Shown here: positions 9,423 through 16,764 of the stretch, in pieces | How the letters are laid out: each line of letters starts with the position of its first letter | How positions within the stretch are numbered: position 1 is the stretch's first letter | Notes under the pieces: model-generated | What the model was told of the DNA's origin: nothing | What the model saw: only the letters and a program-made list of their open reading frames with translations | The model's database searches: none | Translations under genes and position numbers: made by a program | From: Lachnospiraceae bacterium NC2004 | GTDB taxonomy: Bacteria > Bacillota > Clostridia > Lachnospirales > Lachnospiraceae | NCBI GenBank assembly: GCA_000621905.1 | Contig: JHXB01000001.1 | Location: forward strand, 62,001 to 126,000 | DNA: 64,000 nucleotides | Direction of reading: 5' to 3'

Positions 9423-10091
9423 ATGGAAGAATTAAAAATCAGCGCTCTTTATGACTTGGAGCAGACAATTGCAAAGGAACTTTTAGAGAAGTATGAGTAT
9501 CCATGGGAGGTGCTTCCTCATATTGGAGAGTTCATATTGGAACTCGGCGAGAAGCTTCCTCAGGATGAGTACGAGAAGAGAGGAGAGGCAATCTGGATTC
9601 ATAAGACGGCGTCTGTGTTTGACAGTGCTTGTATAAAGGGACCTTGTATCATAGGAAGGGATACGGAAGTGAGACAGTGCGCATTTATCAGAGGCAACGC
9701 GTTAGTTGGCGAGAAGTGCGTTGTCGGCAATTCTACTGAGCTTAAGAATGTTATACTGTTTAATGTTGTTCAGGTGCCTCATTACAATTATGTTGGAGAT
9801 TCTATTTTGGGATTCCATTCTCATATGGGTGCAGGTTCAATTACGTCAAATGTTAAATCTGACAAGACTCTTGTCACTGTTAAGACACCAGAGGGTAAAG
9901 TTGAGACCGGACTTAAGAAGTTTGGTGCAATGCTCGGTGATTATGTAGAGGTAGGATGTAATTCAGTACTTAATCCGGGGTCTGTGATTGGTAGCCATAC
10001 TAACGTTTATCCTTTATCATTTGTAAGAGGATATGTGCCTGCTAATTCAATCTTTAAGAAACCGGATGATGTTGTTGCTAAAAATAACTAA
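9423..10091 (+). CDS. Left-handed beta-helix (LbH) acyltransferase-like protein
   Basis: A 222-residue protein. Residues from about 65 show hexapeptide repeats (I-K-G-P-C-I-I-G, A-L-V-G-E-K-C-V-V-G, V-G-C-N-S-V-L-N-P-G-S-V-I-G), as in GlmU-type N-acetyltransferases and nucleotidyltransferase-associated beta-helices. A helical N-terminal segment (L-Y-D-L-E-Q-T) precedes them, and there is no nucleotidyltransferase domain. It could transfer an acetyl group to a sugar nucleotide, but substrate and activity are not shown by sequence. GGAAGG precedes the ATG at 9423. A longer reading frame starting inside topB is rejected because it would overlap topB by 119 nt. Confidence 0.8.
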   Translation: MEELKISALYDLEQTIAKELLEKYEYPWEVLPHIGEFILELGEKLPQDEYEKRGEAIWIHKTASVFDSACIKGPCIIGRDTEVRQCAFIRGNALVGEKCVVGNSTELKNVILFNVVQVPHYNYVGDSILGFHSHMGAGSITSNVKSDKTLVTVKTPEGKVETGLKKFGAMLGDYVEVGCNSVLNPGSVIGSHTNVYPLSFVRGYVPANSIFKKPDDVVAKNN

Positions 10092-10100
10092 GGTGATGAT

Positions 10101-10964
10101 ATGAAACCTAAGATTTTGATGGCTCTCATAGTTGCTCTGTTAGGCGTGGTAATGTTATGTTCTTGTGGTGAGCAGGAGATAGCGGTGTCGGACGTCAAGG
10201 ATACGGATGCGTATAAAGAGCTTTTGACTGAAAATGAAGAGATAGAAAGAAAATACGAAAAAGCGAAGAGCAAGTATAACTCGCTTGACGCATCTGAGGA
10301 TGCGGTAAGCTACACTGAGCTTATGAACAGGATTAGCAAGTCTACATTTACTAAGCTTATATGTAAGGGCGGTGACGATCCTGAAGCTAAGACAACGATT
10401 ACCGATGCGGATATGTTAAAGCGTCTTAAAGTTATGCTCTCTAAGTCGATAAGGGACAATAAGACCAAGATTTCGGCTCTTTCTGATAAAAAGAGCTATA
10501 CTTACTCGATTGTCAATGAGGATAACTCACTTATGGCTGTTATTGTTTACGAAAACGACCGGGTGATTTTTGATTCCAAACCAAGGACAGTTTACTACTG
10601 TCAGGGGGCGTCGTTTATCGGAGATTCGTTTTACGGAGACGGAAGCTTTATTGATGAGTTTGATGTGTCACTTCCGATGATTGTCTATGAAGCGGACATT
10701 TGTTATCTTGACGATGTGCTTATGAGTGCAGATGCCAAAGAATCGGTAGCACATAAGCTTAATAAGGCTCTAGGCAAGAAGGTTGATATGGAAAGTAATG
10801 ATATGGCTAGTGTGCCTTATCATAACCTTACTGTATATTATCGTGGCAAAGCGTATGAATTAAAGTTCTATGACGACTATATTGAGTTTAACAATATGGA
10901 TGATGCTGAAGAGAACACTAAATACGCCTATAAGAGCTTAGATCATGAGAGAATATTTAAATAA
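10101..10964 (+). CDS. Hypothetical lipoprotein
   Basis: A 287-residue protein with a lipoprotein signal: hydrophobic residues 5-19, then L-C-S-C with Cys22 as the likely lipidated residue. A short coiled-coil-like stretch follows at about 38-60 (E-N-E-E-I-E-R-K-Y-E-K-A-K). The rest is a mixed alpha/beta domain with Y-T-Y-S-I-V and I-V-Y-E motifs that I cannot assign to a family. It starts 9 nt after the beta-helix gene. It is probably anchored on the outer face of the membrane. Confidence 0.7.
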   Translation: MKPKILMALIVALLGVVMLCSCGEQEIAVSDVKDTDAYKELLTENEEIERKYEKAKSKYNSLDASEDAVSYTELMNRISKSTFTKLICKGGDDPEAKTTITDADMLKRLKVMLSKSIRDNKTKISALSDKKSYTYSIVNEDNSLMAVIVYENDRVIFDSKPRTVYYCQGASFIGDSFYGDGSFIDEFDVSLPMIVYEADICYLDDVLMSADAKESVAHKLNKALGKKVDMESNDMASVPYHNLTVYYRGKAYELKFYDDYIEFNNMDDAEENTKYAYKSLDHERIFK

Positions 10965-10975
10965 TCAGAAAATGC

Positions 10976-11004
10976 TTGCATTTTATTGAATAGTGTGTTA
11001 ATAT
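10976..11004 (+). promoter_or_regulatory. Promoter of rplS
   Basis: TTGCAT (10976-10981), a 17-bp spacer and an extended -10, TGT-TAATAT (10999-11004). Transcription should start near 11011, giving a ~74-nt leader. The leader begins with GTTGTTTGTAAAAGTT (11011-11026), which is identical to the presumed 5' end of the purA transcript (51197-51212). Confidence 0.65.
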
Positions 11005-11084
11005 ATTCGAGTTGTTTGTAAAAGTTAGATGGTCCTCTGTCGGTATATCCGTTAAGAACGTCGAATAAGAATAGGAGGTTCAAC

Positions 11085-11432
11085 ATGAACGATATCATTA
11101 AGGAGATTGAGCAGGCTCAGCTTAAGGAAGAAGTTACTGACTTTAGAGTTGGTGATACCGTTAAGGTATTTGCTAAGGTTAAAGAGGGTAACCGTGAGCG
11201 TACTCAGGTATTTGAGGGAACAGTTATGAAGCGTCAGGGCGGAAGCTCAAGAGAGACATTTACTGTTCGTAAGATTTCTAACGGTGTTGGTGTCGAGAAG
11301 ACATGGCCACTTCATTCACCTATTGTAGAGAAGATTGAAGTAGTTCGCCGTGGTAAGGTACGTCGTGCTAAGCTTAATTACTTACGTTCTCGTATTGGTA
11401 AGGCAGCTAAAGTTAAAGAAAGAGTACAGTAA
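11085..11432 (+). CDS. rplS: 50S ribosomal protein L19
   Basis: A 115-residue L19 protein, at the 30S-50S interface of the ribosome. The diagnostic segments are [36 protein letters not shown] and the basic C-terminal [13 protein letters not shown]. It has a strong AGGAGG site 8 nt before the ATG, its own promoter and a strong terminator. The 74-nt leader could hold an L19-type autoregulatory structure, but I could not demonstrate one by eye. The trmD/rimM genes often found beside rplS are absent. Confidence 0.98.
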   Translation: MNDIIKEIEQAQLKEEVTDFRVGDTVKVFAKVKEGNRERTQVFEGTVMKRQGGSSRETFTVRKISNGVGVEKTWPLHSPIVEKIEVVRRGKVRRAKLNYLRSRIGKAAKVKERVQ

Positions 11433-11438
11433 TTATTT

Positions 11439-11467
11439 AAGCCGGTTGGATTTCCAACCGGCTTTTT
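11439..11467 (+). terminator. Intrinsic terminator of rplS
   Basis: Perfect 12-bp stem (11439-11450 with 11453-11464), a tiny loop and a six-T tail, 6 nt after the rplS stop. It ends at the 3' end of the convergent minus-strand gene. Confidence 0.9.
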
Positions 11468-12285
11468 TAATCAATCTTTATAAATTCAGGCTTTAACTCG
11501 CTAAACACAGTGTAATATTTAAAACCTGCTGCTTTTAATATATCAGGTACCACGCTGAAGTTATAAGCGATATGCTTAGATTCATGGGCATCGGAACCGA
11601 TTGTTATAATCTCACCGCCAAGTTCTTTGTATCTCTTTAATACGGAAGGGTGAGGGTGTGCATGATCAAGTCCTGCCTTGAATCCCGCAGTGTTAATCTC
11701 GATTCCTTTTCCTAACGAGATGATCTTCTTGAGTATTGCGTCATATATATCCATGTATTCTTCAGGCTTATACTCAATTCCGAATCTCTTAGAGCATCTT
11801 ACTACATAGTCAAGATGTCCATATACCGAGAAATCTTTGAAAACATCAAGATTATCAAGAGTTACCTCTAAGTATCTTAAAATGCTCTTATCTTTAAACT
11901 TCTCGAAATACTCCGGATAGTACGGGTCCATATGCTCAACCAGGTGGGTTGAAGCTATGATAAAGTCTAACTTATCTTTATATTTAGCATAAAATGCATC
12001 TAAATCGCTCTTGACATGAGACTGTATACCAAGCTCTACCCCAGTCTTTATAGACGCTTTATCCTTAAATTGTTCTCGTAACTTCTTAATCTCTTCAAGA
12101 TACGCCTCCATATCGAGCATAAAGTCGAATCCTTCGGGATCTTCGCACCAATCATAATCTAAATGGTCGGTTACACACATATACTTTAGATTGTGCTCGT
12201 TTATTCCTGCTTCAAATTGATTTACAAGCGGGGTTTCGGAATCACTTGAAAATGATGAATGAAAATGATAGTCTGCTAGGATCAT
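11467..12285 (-). CDS. PHP-domain histidinol-phosphatase (HisJ type)
   Basis: A 272-residue PHP-family metal-dependent phosphoesterase. The metal-binding motifs are visible: D-Y-H-F-H-S-S-F-S-S-D at the start, C-V-T-D-H-L-D-Y, G-V-E-L-G, A-S-T-H-L-V-E-H, Y-G-H-L-D-Y-V-V, and I-G-S-D-A-H-E. This pattern fits HisJ/HisK histidinol-phosphatase, which dephosphorylates L-histidinol phosphate in histidine synthesis. Other PHP phosphoesterases are possible. GAAAGGAG lies just before the ATG on the minus strand. No other his genes are next to it; a HisC/CobD-like aminotransferase is 44 kb away. Confidence 0.85.
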   Translation of the reverse strand: MILADYHFHSSFSSDSETPLVNQFEAGINEHNLKYMCVTDHLDYDWCEDPEGFDFMLDMEAYLEEIKKLREQFKDKASIKTGVELGIQSHVKSDLDAFYAKYKDKLDFIIASTHLVEHMDPYYPEYFEKFKDKSILRYLEVTLDNLDVFKDFSVYGHLDYVVRCSKRFGIEYKPEEYMDIYDAILKKIISLGKGIEINTAGFKAGLDHAHPHPSVLKRYKELGGEIITIGSDAHESKHIAYNFSVVPDILKAAGFKYYTVFSELKPEFIKID

Positions 12286-12314
12286 AGATACTCCTTTCGG
12301 TTCTGATTATGAAT

Positions 12315-12320
12315 ATTATA
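12315..12320 (-). promoter_or_regulatory. Possible -10 of the PHP phosphatase gene
   Basis: On the minus strand a TATAAT lies 30 nt before the start codon. The -35 region is poor, so this is tentative. Confidence 0.4.
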
Positions 12321-12411
12321 CAATCATTTTCTGTAAATGTGATGAAAAGCTTCAAAATCCTTAAATATTGTGCAATTTATTGACATTCACACATAAAACA
12401 AAAAAATTTTA

Positions 12412-12461
12412 AGCAAATTATACAATTTGCTGTTTAAATAAGTTCAATTTTGTTATATAAT
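12412..12461 (+). promoter_or_regulatory. Promoter and operator-like inverted repeat of the PP2C/kinase cluster
   Basis: A perfect 8-bp inverted repeat, AGCAAATT-N4-AATTTGCT (12412-12431), lies just upstream of TATAAT (12456-12461), which is 33 nt before the first PP2C gene. It covers the region where a -35 box would sit, and no good -35 hexamer is present. That arrangement suits an activator or repressor site, but a chance palindrome is possible. Confidence 0.45.
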
Positions 12462-12493
12462 ACTATTGTGACTAAAAAACGGGGGACACATTT

Positions 12494-13249
12494 ATGGATA
12501 ACCTCAATCAATCACTTGATAATTACGAAATAACATCCGCATATCTTACAAGAAGAGGTAATAGGAATTACAACGAGGACAGCGTTATATCCATTGCAAC
12601 CTTTAACAGATGTCTTTATGGCGTGGCAGACGGGCTTGGAGGACAGGGCTTCGGTCGTGTGGCTTCAGATACCGCAGTAGGTTCCGTCAAACGCATATTT
12701 GAGGACGAGACGGTTGATATGGATGATTTTTTATCTCATGCATTTTATAAGGTTCAAGAGGACCTTATGGACAAGAAGTCCAAGGGCGATTACGGAGATA
12801 TGATGACGACACTTGCCCTTGTGCATATTGCGGGTGACATAAGGTGGGCGCATATCGGAGATACAAGAGTCTATCTGTTTGTTGACGGTAAGCTTATAGA
12901 TTACACGCTTGATCACAGCGTGCCTCAAGCGTTGGTTTACGCAGATGAGATTACTCCTGACGAAATTAGGCATCATCCTGACAGAAATCGTCTGTTAAGG
13001 GCAGTTGGCAAGGAGTGGAGTAAAGATGAGTTTGTGGTATCTAATCCTTACGGTATAAGGGGCGGTGAGGCTGTACTCATTTGCTCGGATGGCTTTTGGG
13101 AATATGTCTTAGAACGCGAGATGGAGGAGACTTTAAGCGCTTCATCGACACCGGATGAGTGGCTTGATGCAATGGAGAAGATTATTATAAAGCGCGGTCA
13201 CGATTATGATATGGACAATTATTCTGCGGTGGCAGTAATGATTAAATAA
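12494..13249 (+). CDS. PP2C-family Ser/Thr protein phosphatase
   Basis: A 251-residue PPM/PP2C phosphatase that removes phosphate from Ser/Thr residues using two metal ions. Motifs: R-G-N-R-N-Y-N-E-D-S (residues 21-30), V-A-D-G-L-G-G-Q-G (44-52, metal ligand Asp46), H-I-G-D-T-R-V-Y, C-S-D-G-F-W-E-Y and D-M-D-N-Y-S-A near the end. There is no membrane segment, so it acts in the cytoplasm. The ribosome binding site is a GGGGG run. It opens a cluster with FHA proteins, a kinase and a second PP2C, and its likely substrates are proteins phosphorylated by those kinases. Confidence 0.92.
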   Translation: MDNLNQSLDNYEITSAYLTRRGNRNYNEDSVISIATFNRCLYGVADGLGGQGFGRVASDTAVGSVKRIFEDETVDMDDFLSHAFYKVQEDLMDKKSKGDYGDMMTTLALVHIAGDIRWAHIGDTRVYLFVDGKLIDYTLDHSVPQALVYADEITPDEIRHHPDRNRLLRAVGKEWSKDEFVVSNPYGIRGGEAVLICSDGFWEYVLEREMEETLSASSTPDEWLDAMEKIIIKRGHDYDMDNYSAVAVMIK

Positions 13250-13266
13250 TAGGAGGAATTAATCTT

Positions 13267-13665
13267 ATGGGACTTTTAAGATTCTTAACAATGGACATTA
13301 GCGAGTTGGCTAATCAGCAAGGGGGAGCTAAGGATATTCCGGAGAAAGAGGTCGAGTCTAAGGCTATTACGACTATTACCGGTACCAAGGGTCAGTATGA
13401 GAATAGTATTATAGAGTTCGATGGATCCTTGACCATAGGAAGAGATCCTAACAGTGCTGATTTGATTATTGATGACAACAATGTCAGCAGACTTCATTGC
13501 ACAATTACTTATGAACCTAATGATCGTACCTATATTGTTACCGATCACTCAACTAATGGTACGTTTATCGGAAGAGAACGTATTGAGAAGGGGAAGAGTA
13601 AGTTAGTTCCTAAGGGAACATTTATTATCATAGGTCAATCAGGTAATAATTTCAGATTAGATTAA
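13267..13665 (+). CDS. FHA-domain protein
   Basis: A 132-residue cytoplasmic protein with one forkhead-associated domain at about residues 50-130, which binds phosphothreonine peptides. The key FHA residues are present: L-T-I-G-R-D, S-R-L-H-C-T-I and D-H-S-T-N-G-T-F-I. The first 45 residues are a charged, unstructured-looking leader with a Thr-rich patch (T-T-I-T-G-T) that could be a phosphorylation site, as in GarA-like proteins. AGGAGG precedes the ATG. It sits between a PP2C phosphatase and a kinase and is probably co-transcribed with both. Confidence 0.9.
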   Translation: MGLLRFLTMDISELANQQGGAKDIPEKEVESKAITTITGTKGQYENSIIEFDGSLTIGRDPNSADLIIDDNNVSRLHCTITYEPNDRTYIVTDHSTNGTFIGRERIEKGKSKLVPKGTFIIIGQSGNNFRLD

Positions 13666-13690
13666 TTAATGTTAAAGGGTGAATATAAGT

Positions 13691-14923
13691 ATGCGTGTTC
13701 CTGCTAATAATGGGTTCACTTTGCCGGTTGGCACCAAGATTAAGAGAAGATACCAGATTTTGAGTGCTATAGGCTTAGGCGGCTTTGGAATTACATATAA
13801 AGTAAGTGATACATACACAGACAAAATCTATGCAATGAAAGAGTATGCCCCGAAGGCGCTTTGCGTGCGTGGTCGGGACGGTTTTTTACGCCCTGTAAGG
13901 ATAGAGAAGATTGAGTCTTTAGAGCATGGTAGAGTTAAGTTCTTAGAGGAGGCAGACCTTTTAAGACAGATGGACTCTATTGCAGGAATTGTGCCTGTTA
14001 TTGATTGCTTCAACGAGAATAACACTTCATACTATGTAATGCAGTATTTAGAGGGTGTTACTCTATACGATTATGTTAAACAACATGATGGAAGACTAAG
14101 CATTGGTGATGCTTTACAGGTAGTTGGAGCAGTTGGCTACGCGCTTAACAGAGTTCACGCAATTAAAGGTATACTTCATAGGGATGTCAGCCCTGATAAC
14201 ATTTTCATTACCAAGGATAATGATGTCAGGATTATTGATTTTGGTAATGCTAAGCATACTGTCGGCGGAGAGGACGAGACCGGTTCTATTGCTTTAAAGC
14301 CGGGATTTGCACCACCTGAGCAGTATTCATCTAAGGGGCAGCAAGGCTCTTATACCGATGTCTATTCGCTTGCGGGAACTATGTATTACTGTTTGACGGG
14401 TATGATGATACCTGCAGCTCCGGAGCGATTAAGCGGGGAACAGTATATCCCGATAAGACAGATGTTTCCTGAGATTAAGGTGTCGGTTGAGAAAGCGATA
14501 GAGCATGCGCTTATGCTTGATCATGAGCAACGCACCCAGAATATGGAAGCCTTCATGAATGAACTTGGACTTGATACGACTCTTTATGAGGACAAGGTCA
14601 AGATATCTCCGTATGTTGAGATTAGCAAGGGAGAGGCTGTTGGAAGAAGATACAACATCATGAAGGACACTATCATAACGATAGGAAGGTCTAAGACCAA
14701 CGATATAACATTTCCTAAGAATCTATATATAAGTAAGAGACATTGTGAATTGTCATACGATTCTGAACAGGACAAGTTCTTTATAGAAGATTATTCGACA
14801 AATGGTACCTTTATCGACGGCAAGAAGATAGAGCAGGGCAAGCTCCACGAAATGCAGCCGGGACAGACGTTTGTTGTAGGTGACAAGAATACTGTTTTAA
14901 GAGTAGGAGTAATGCATGTTTAA
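13691..14923 (+). CDS. Eukaryotic-type Ser/Thr protein kinase with C-terminal FHA domain
   Basis: A 410-residue Hanks-type kinase. The glycine loop I-G-L-G-G-F-G-I-T-Y lies near residue 30, the ATP-binding lysine in A-M-K-E-Y, the catalytic loop is H-R-D-V-S-P-D-N, and the metal motif is D-F-G. In place of A-P-E it has F-A-P-P-E-Q-Y. An FHA domain occupies about 320-405 (I-G-R-S-K-T, S-K-R-H-C-E-L, Y-S-T-N-G-T-F). There is no transmembrane or PASTA segment, unlike PrkC/Stk1, so it is a soluble kinase. I use the ATG at 13691 because a GTG at 13679 abuts its AGGG. The end overlaps the next PP2C gene by 8 nt, which suggests translational coupling. Confidence 0.93.
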   Translation: MRVPANNGFTLPVGTKIKRRYQILSAIGLGGFGITYKVSDTYTDKIYAMKEYAPKALCVRGRDGFLRPVRIEKIESLEHGRVKFLEEADLLRQMDSIAGIVPVIDCFNENNTSYYVMQYLEGVTLYDYVKQHDGRLSIGDALQVVGAVGYALNRVHAIKGILHRDVSPDNIFITKDNDVRIIDFGNAKHTVGGEDETGSIALKPGFAPPEQYSSKGQQGSYTDVYSLAGTMYYCLTGMMIPAAPERLSGEQYIPIRQMFPEIKVSVEKAIEHALMLDHEQRTQNMEAFMNELGLDTTLYEDKVKISPYVEISKGEAVGRRYNIMKDTIITIGRSKTNDITFPKNLYISKRHCELSYDSEQDKFFIEDYSTNGTFIDGKKIEQGKLHEMQPGQTFVVGDKNTVLRVGVMHV

Positions 14924-15689
14924 TGATAATAATACTTCTAATGTGACATTAGGAGTGTCGAGTCTGATAGGCACCAGGCCGGATCAGCAGGACAGTGTGT
15001 ATGCAGAGATTCTAGAGGATTCTGTGGTTGCTGTTTTGTGCGATGGTATGGGCGGATTAGAACGAGGGGATTTAGCCAGCAGTAAAGCTGTTGAGGTTTT
15101 TGCTGAGGATTATGAGCAGTGGGACAGAAGCGCACAGTCGGTGCCTGAATTTATGAGGCAGGAAGCTATCGAGATGGATATGGTTGTATCTGAGCTTCGC
15201 GACGAGGAAGGCAACACTGTTAAGGCAGGAACTACAGTATGCGCAGTTATTATAAGAGATTACGAGCTTTATTGGCTTTCTGTCGGAGATAGTCGCATTT
15301 ACATAATTAGAGGCGACGAGATTATGGCTGCCAACAAGGAGCATAATTACCGCATGAAGCTTGATGAGGCTTTAGAGGTTGGAGACATAGACGAGTCTGA
15401 GTACAAAGAAGGTGAAAGACAAGCGGATTCGCTTATAAGCTACCTTGGAATCGGTAACTTAGACCTTATGGATATTAACAACAAGGCGTTTAACTTAACG
15501 CACGGAGATATAATAGTTATATGCAGTGATGGTTTATATAGGACACTTGACGAGGACAAGATTAAAGAGGTCATCAACAACAATCTTCCTGATACACAGG
15601 TGATTGCGGACGAGCTTACCAAGACGGCGGTTTTGGCATCTCTTGACAATCAGGACAATACCTCGTGTGTTGTAATTCATTGTTTATAG
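14916..15689 (+). CDS. Second PP2C-family protein phosphatase
   Basis: A 257-residue PP2C phosphatase. Motifs: R-P-D-Q-Q-D-S near residue 25, V-L-C-D-G-M-G-G-L near 40, S-V-G-D-S-R-I-Y, C-S-D-G-L-Y-R and L-D-N-Q-D-N-T-S at the end. It overlaps the kinase gene by 8 nt (14916-14923), so kinase and phosphatase are likely made together. It is only distantly similar to the first PP2C of the cluster, so the two may serve different targets. There is no membrane segment. Confidence 0.92.
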   Translation: MFNDNNTSNVTLGVSSLIGTRPDQQDSVYAEILEDSVVAVLCDGMGGLERGDLASSKAVEVFAEDYEQWDRSAQSVPEFMRQEAIEMDMVVSELRDEEGNTVKAGTTVCAVIIRDYELYWLSVGDSRIYIIRGDEIMAANKEHNYRMKLDEALEVGDIDESEYKEGERQADSLISYLGIGNLDLMDINNKAFNLTHGDIIVICSDGLYRTLDEDKIKEVINNNLPDTQVIADELTKTAVLASLDNQDNTSCVVIHCL

Positions 15690-15741
15690 TGCATTTGGGG
15701 GCACATTATCCCATAAATTATATATTTAGGAGGTACATAAT

Positions 15742-16716
15742 ATGCGATTAGCGAGATGTGACAAGGGACATTATTACGATAAGGACAAGTTCAAAGAGTG
15801 TCCTCACTGTAATGGAATGCAGATAGCACCGGGGGAGACTGTTGCATTTGAAGACCCTAACAAGCCTAAGGAAGAGCCTAAGGTAGAAGCGCCTAAGGTT
15901 GAAGTTGAGGAGAGAGTGGCCTTTTCTGTTGATGAAGCCAAGAGCGAGTCTAACTACGATAAAGAGTCATTTGTTGAGGAAGTTGAGGTTATCGAGATTG
16001 TCGAGGATGAGCAGACAGTTCAGGAGGCTGAACTTGAGAGCGGTAAGCCTTTAGACGAGATGACAACTATTGTTATCGAAGAGGATAAGCCTAACAAGGC
16101 GCCTAAGAAAGAGGAGCCTAAAGCAGAGCCAGTTAAGGAAGCACCTAAGGTAGAGCCGGTTAAGGAAGAGCCAAAACCTGCACCTGTTAAAGAGGAGCCA
16201 AAGCCGGAGCCTGTCAAAGAGGAGGCTAAGCCTGCTGAACCTACCGAGGTTATTAATATTGTGGCAGAAGAGCCTGTTAAAGAGGAGCCTAAGGCTGCAG
16301 AACCTTCATCTCTTAAGGATGAGTTAGACAGTGCTACCACTCAGCCTGATGAGGCTGATGCCGGAGAAGATAAGAACAGTAATCCTATTGTCGGCTATCT
16401 CATCTGTATTGAGGGTATGCATAAAGGCAAGAGCTTTGACGTTAAGGAAGGTCGAAACTTTATCGGACGCTCAATGGCTATGGATATCTCGCTTAGCGGC
16501 AACTCTAAGATTCAGAGAGAGCGCCATGCCATAGTGACATTTGATCCTAGATCTAAGACTTGCTTCTTCCAGCCGGAGGAGAGCAGAGATATTCTTTATA
16601 TCAACGACGAGCCGGTATTCGGACCTAGCAAGATTAATCACGAGGATATTATATTTATGGCTGATGAGAAGTTTATCTTCTTTAAGCTTACCTGCGATAA
16701 GATTGACTGGTTATAA
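15742..16716 (+). CDS. FHA-domain protein with N-terminal zinc ribbon and Pro/Glu/Lys repeats
   Basis: A 324-residue protein in three parts. Residues 6-23 hold a small metal-binding motif (Cys6, His10, C-P-H-C at 20-23). Residues about 35-200 are acidic and disordered, with repeated P-V-K-E-E-P-K-P units rich in Pro, Glu and Lys. Residues about 215-324 form an FHA domain (F-I-G-R-S, R-E-R-H-A-I). The convergent kinase at 16765-18399 also begins with a C-x2-C / C-P-I-C ribbon, suggesting related docking parts. AGGAGG precedes the ATG. It is the last plus-strand gene of the cluster. I infer an adaptor or scaffold role. Confidence 0.85.
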   Translation: MRLARCDKGHYYDKDKFKECPHCNGMQIAPGETVAFEDPNKPKEEPKVEAPKVEVEERVAFSVDEAKSESNYDKESFVEEVEVIEIVEDEQTVQEAELESGKPLDEMTTIVIEEDKPNKAPKKEEPKAEPVKEAPKVEPVKEEPKPAPVKEEPKPEPVKEEAKPAEPTEVINIVAEEPVKEEPKAAEPSSLKDELDSATTQPDEADAGEDKNSNPIVGYLICIEGMHKGKSFDVKEGRNFIGRSMAMDISLSGNSKIQRERHAIVTFDPRSKTCFFQPEESRDILYINDEPVFGPSKINHEDIIFMADEKFIFFKLTCDKIDWL

Positions 16717-16736
16717 TCATATATAAGACATAATAA

Positions 16737-16764
16737 AAGGCAGAGCATTTAAGCTCTGCCTTAA
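16737..16764. terminator. Bidirectional terminator between FHA protein and kinase genes
   Basis: A 10-bp stem (AAGGCAGAGC at 16737-16746 with 16753-16762) with A/T tracts on both sides, between two convergent genes. It can serve both strands. Confidence 0.85.

Noticed and set aside
16020-16340. 106-codon minus-strand frame opposite the FHA protein
   Set aside because: It is the antisense image of the Pro/Glu/Lys repeats, with Ser/Gly/Leu-rich low-complexity sequence and no start signal.
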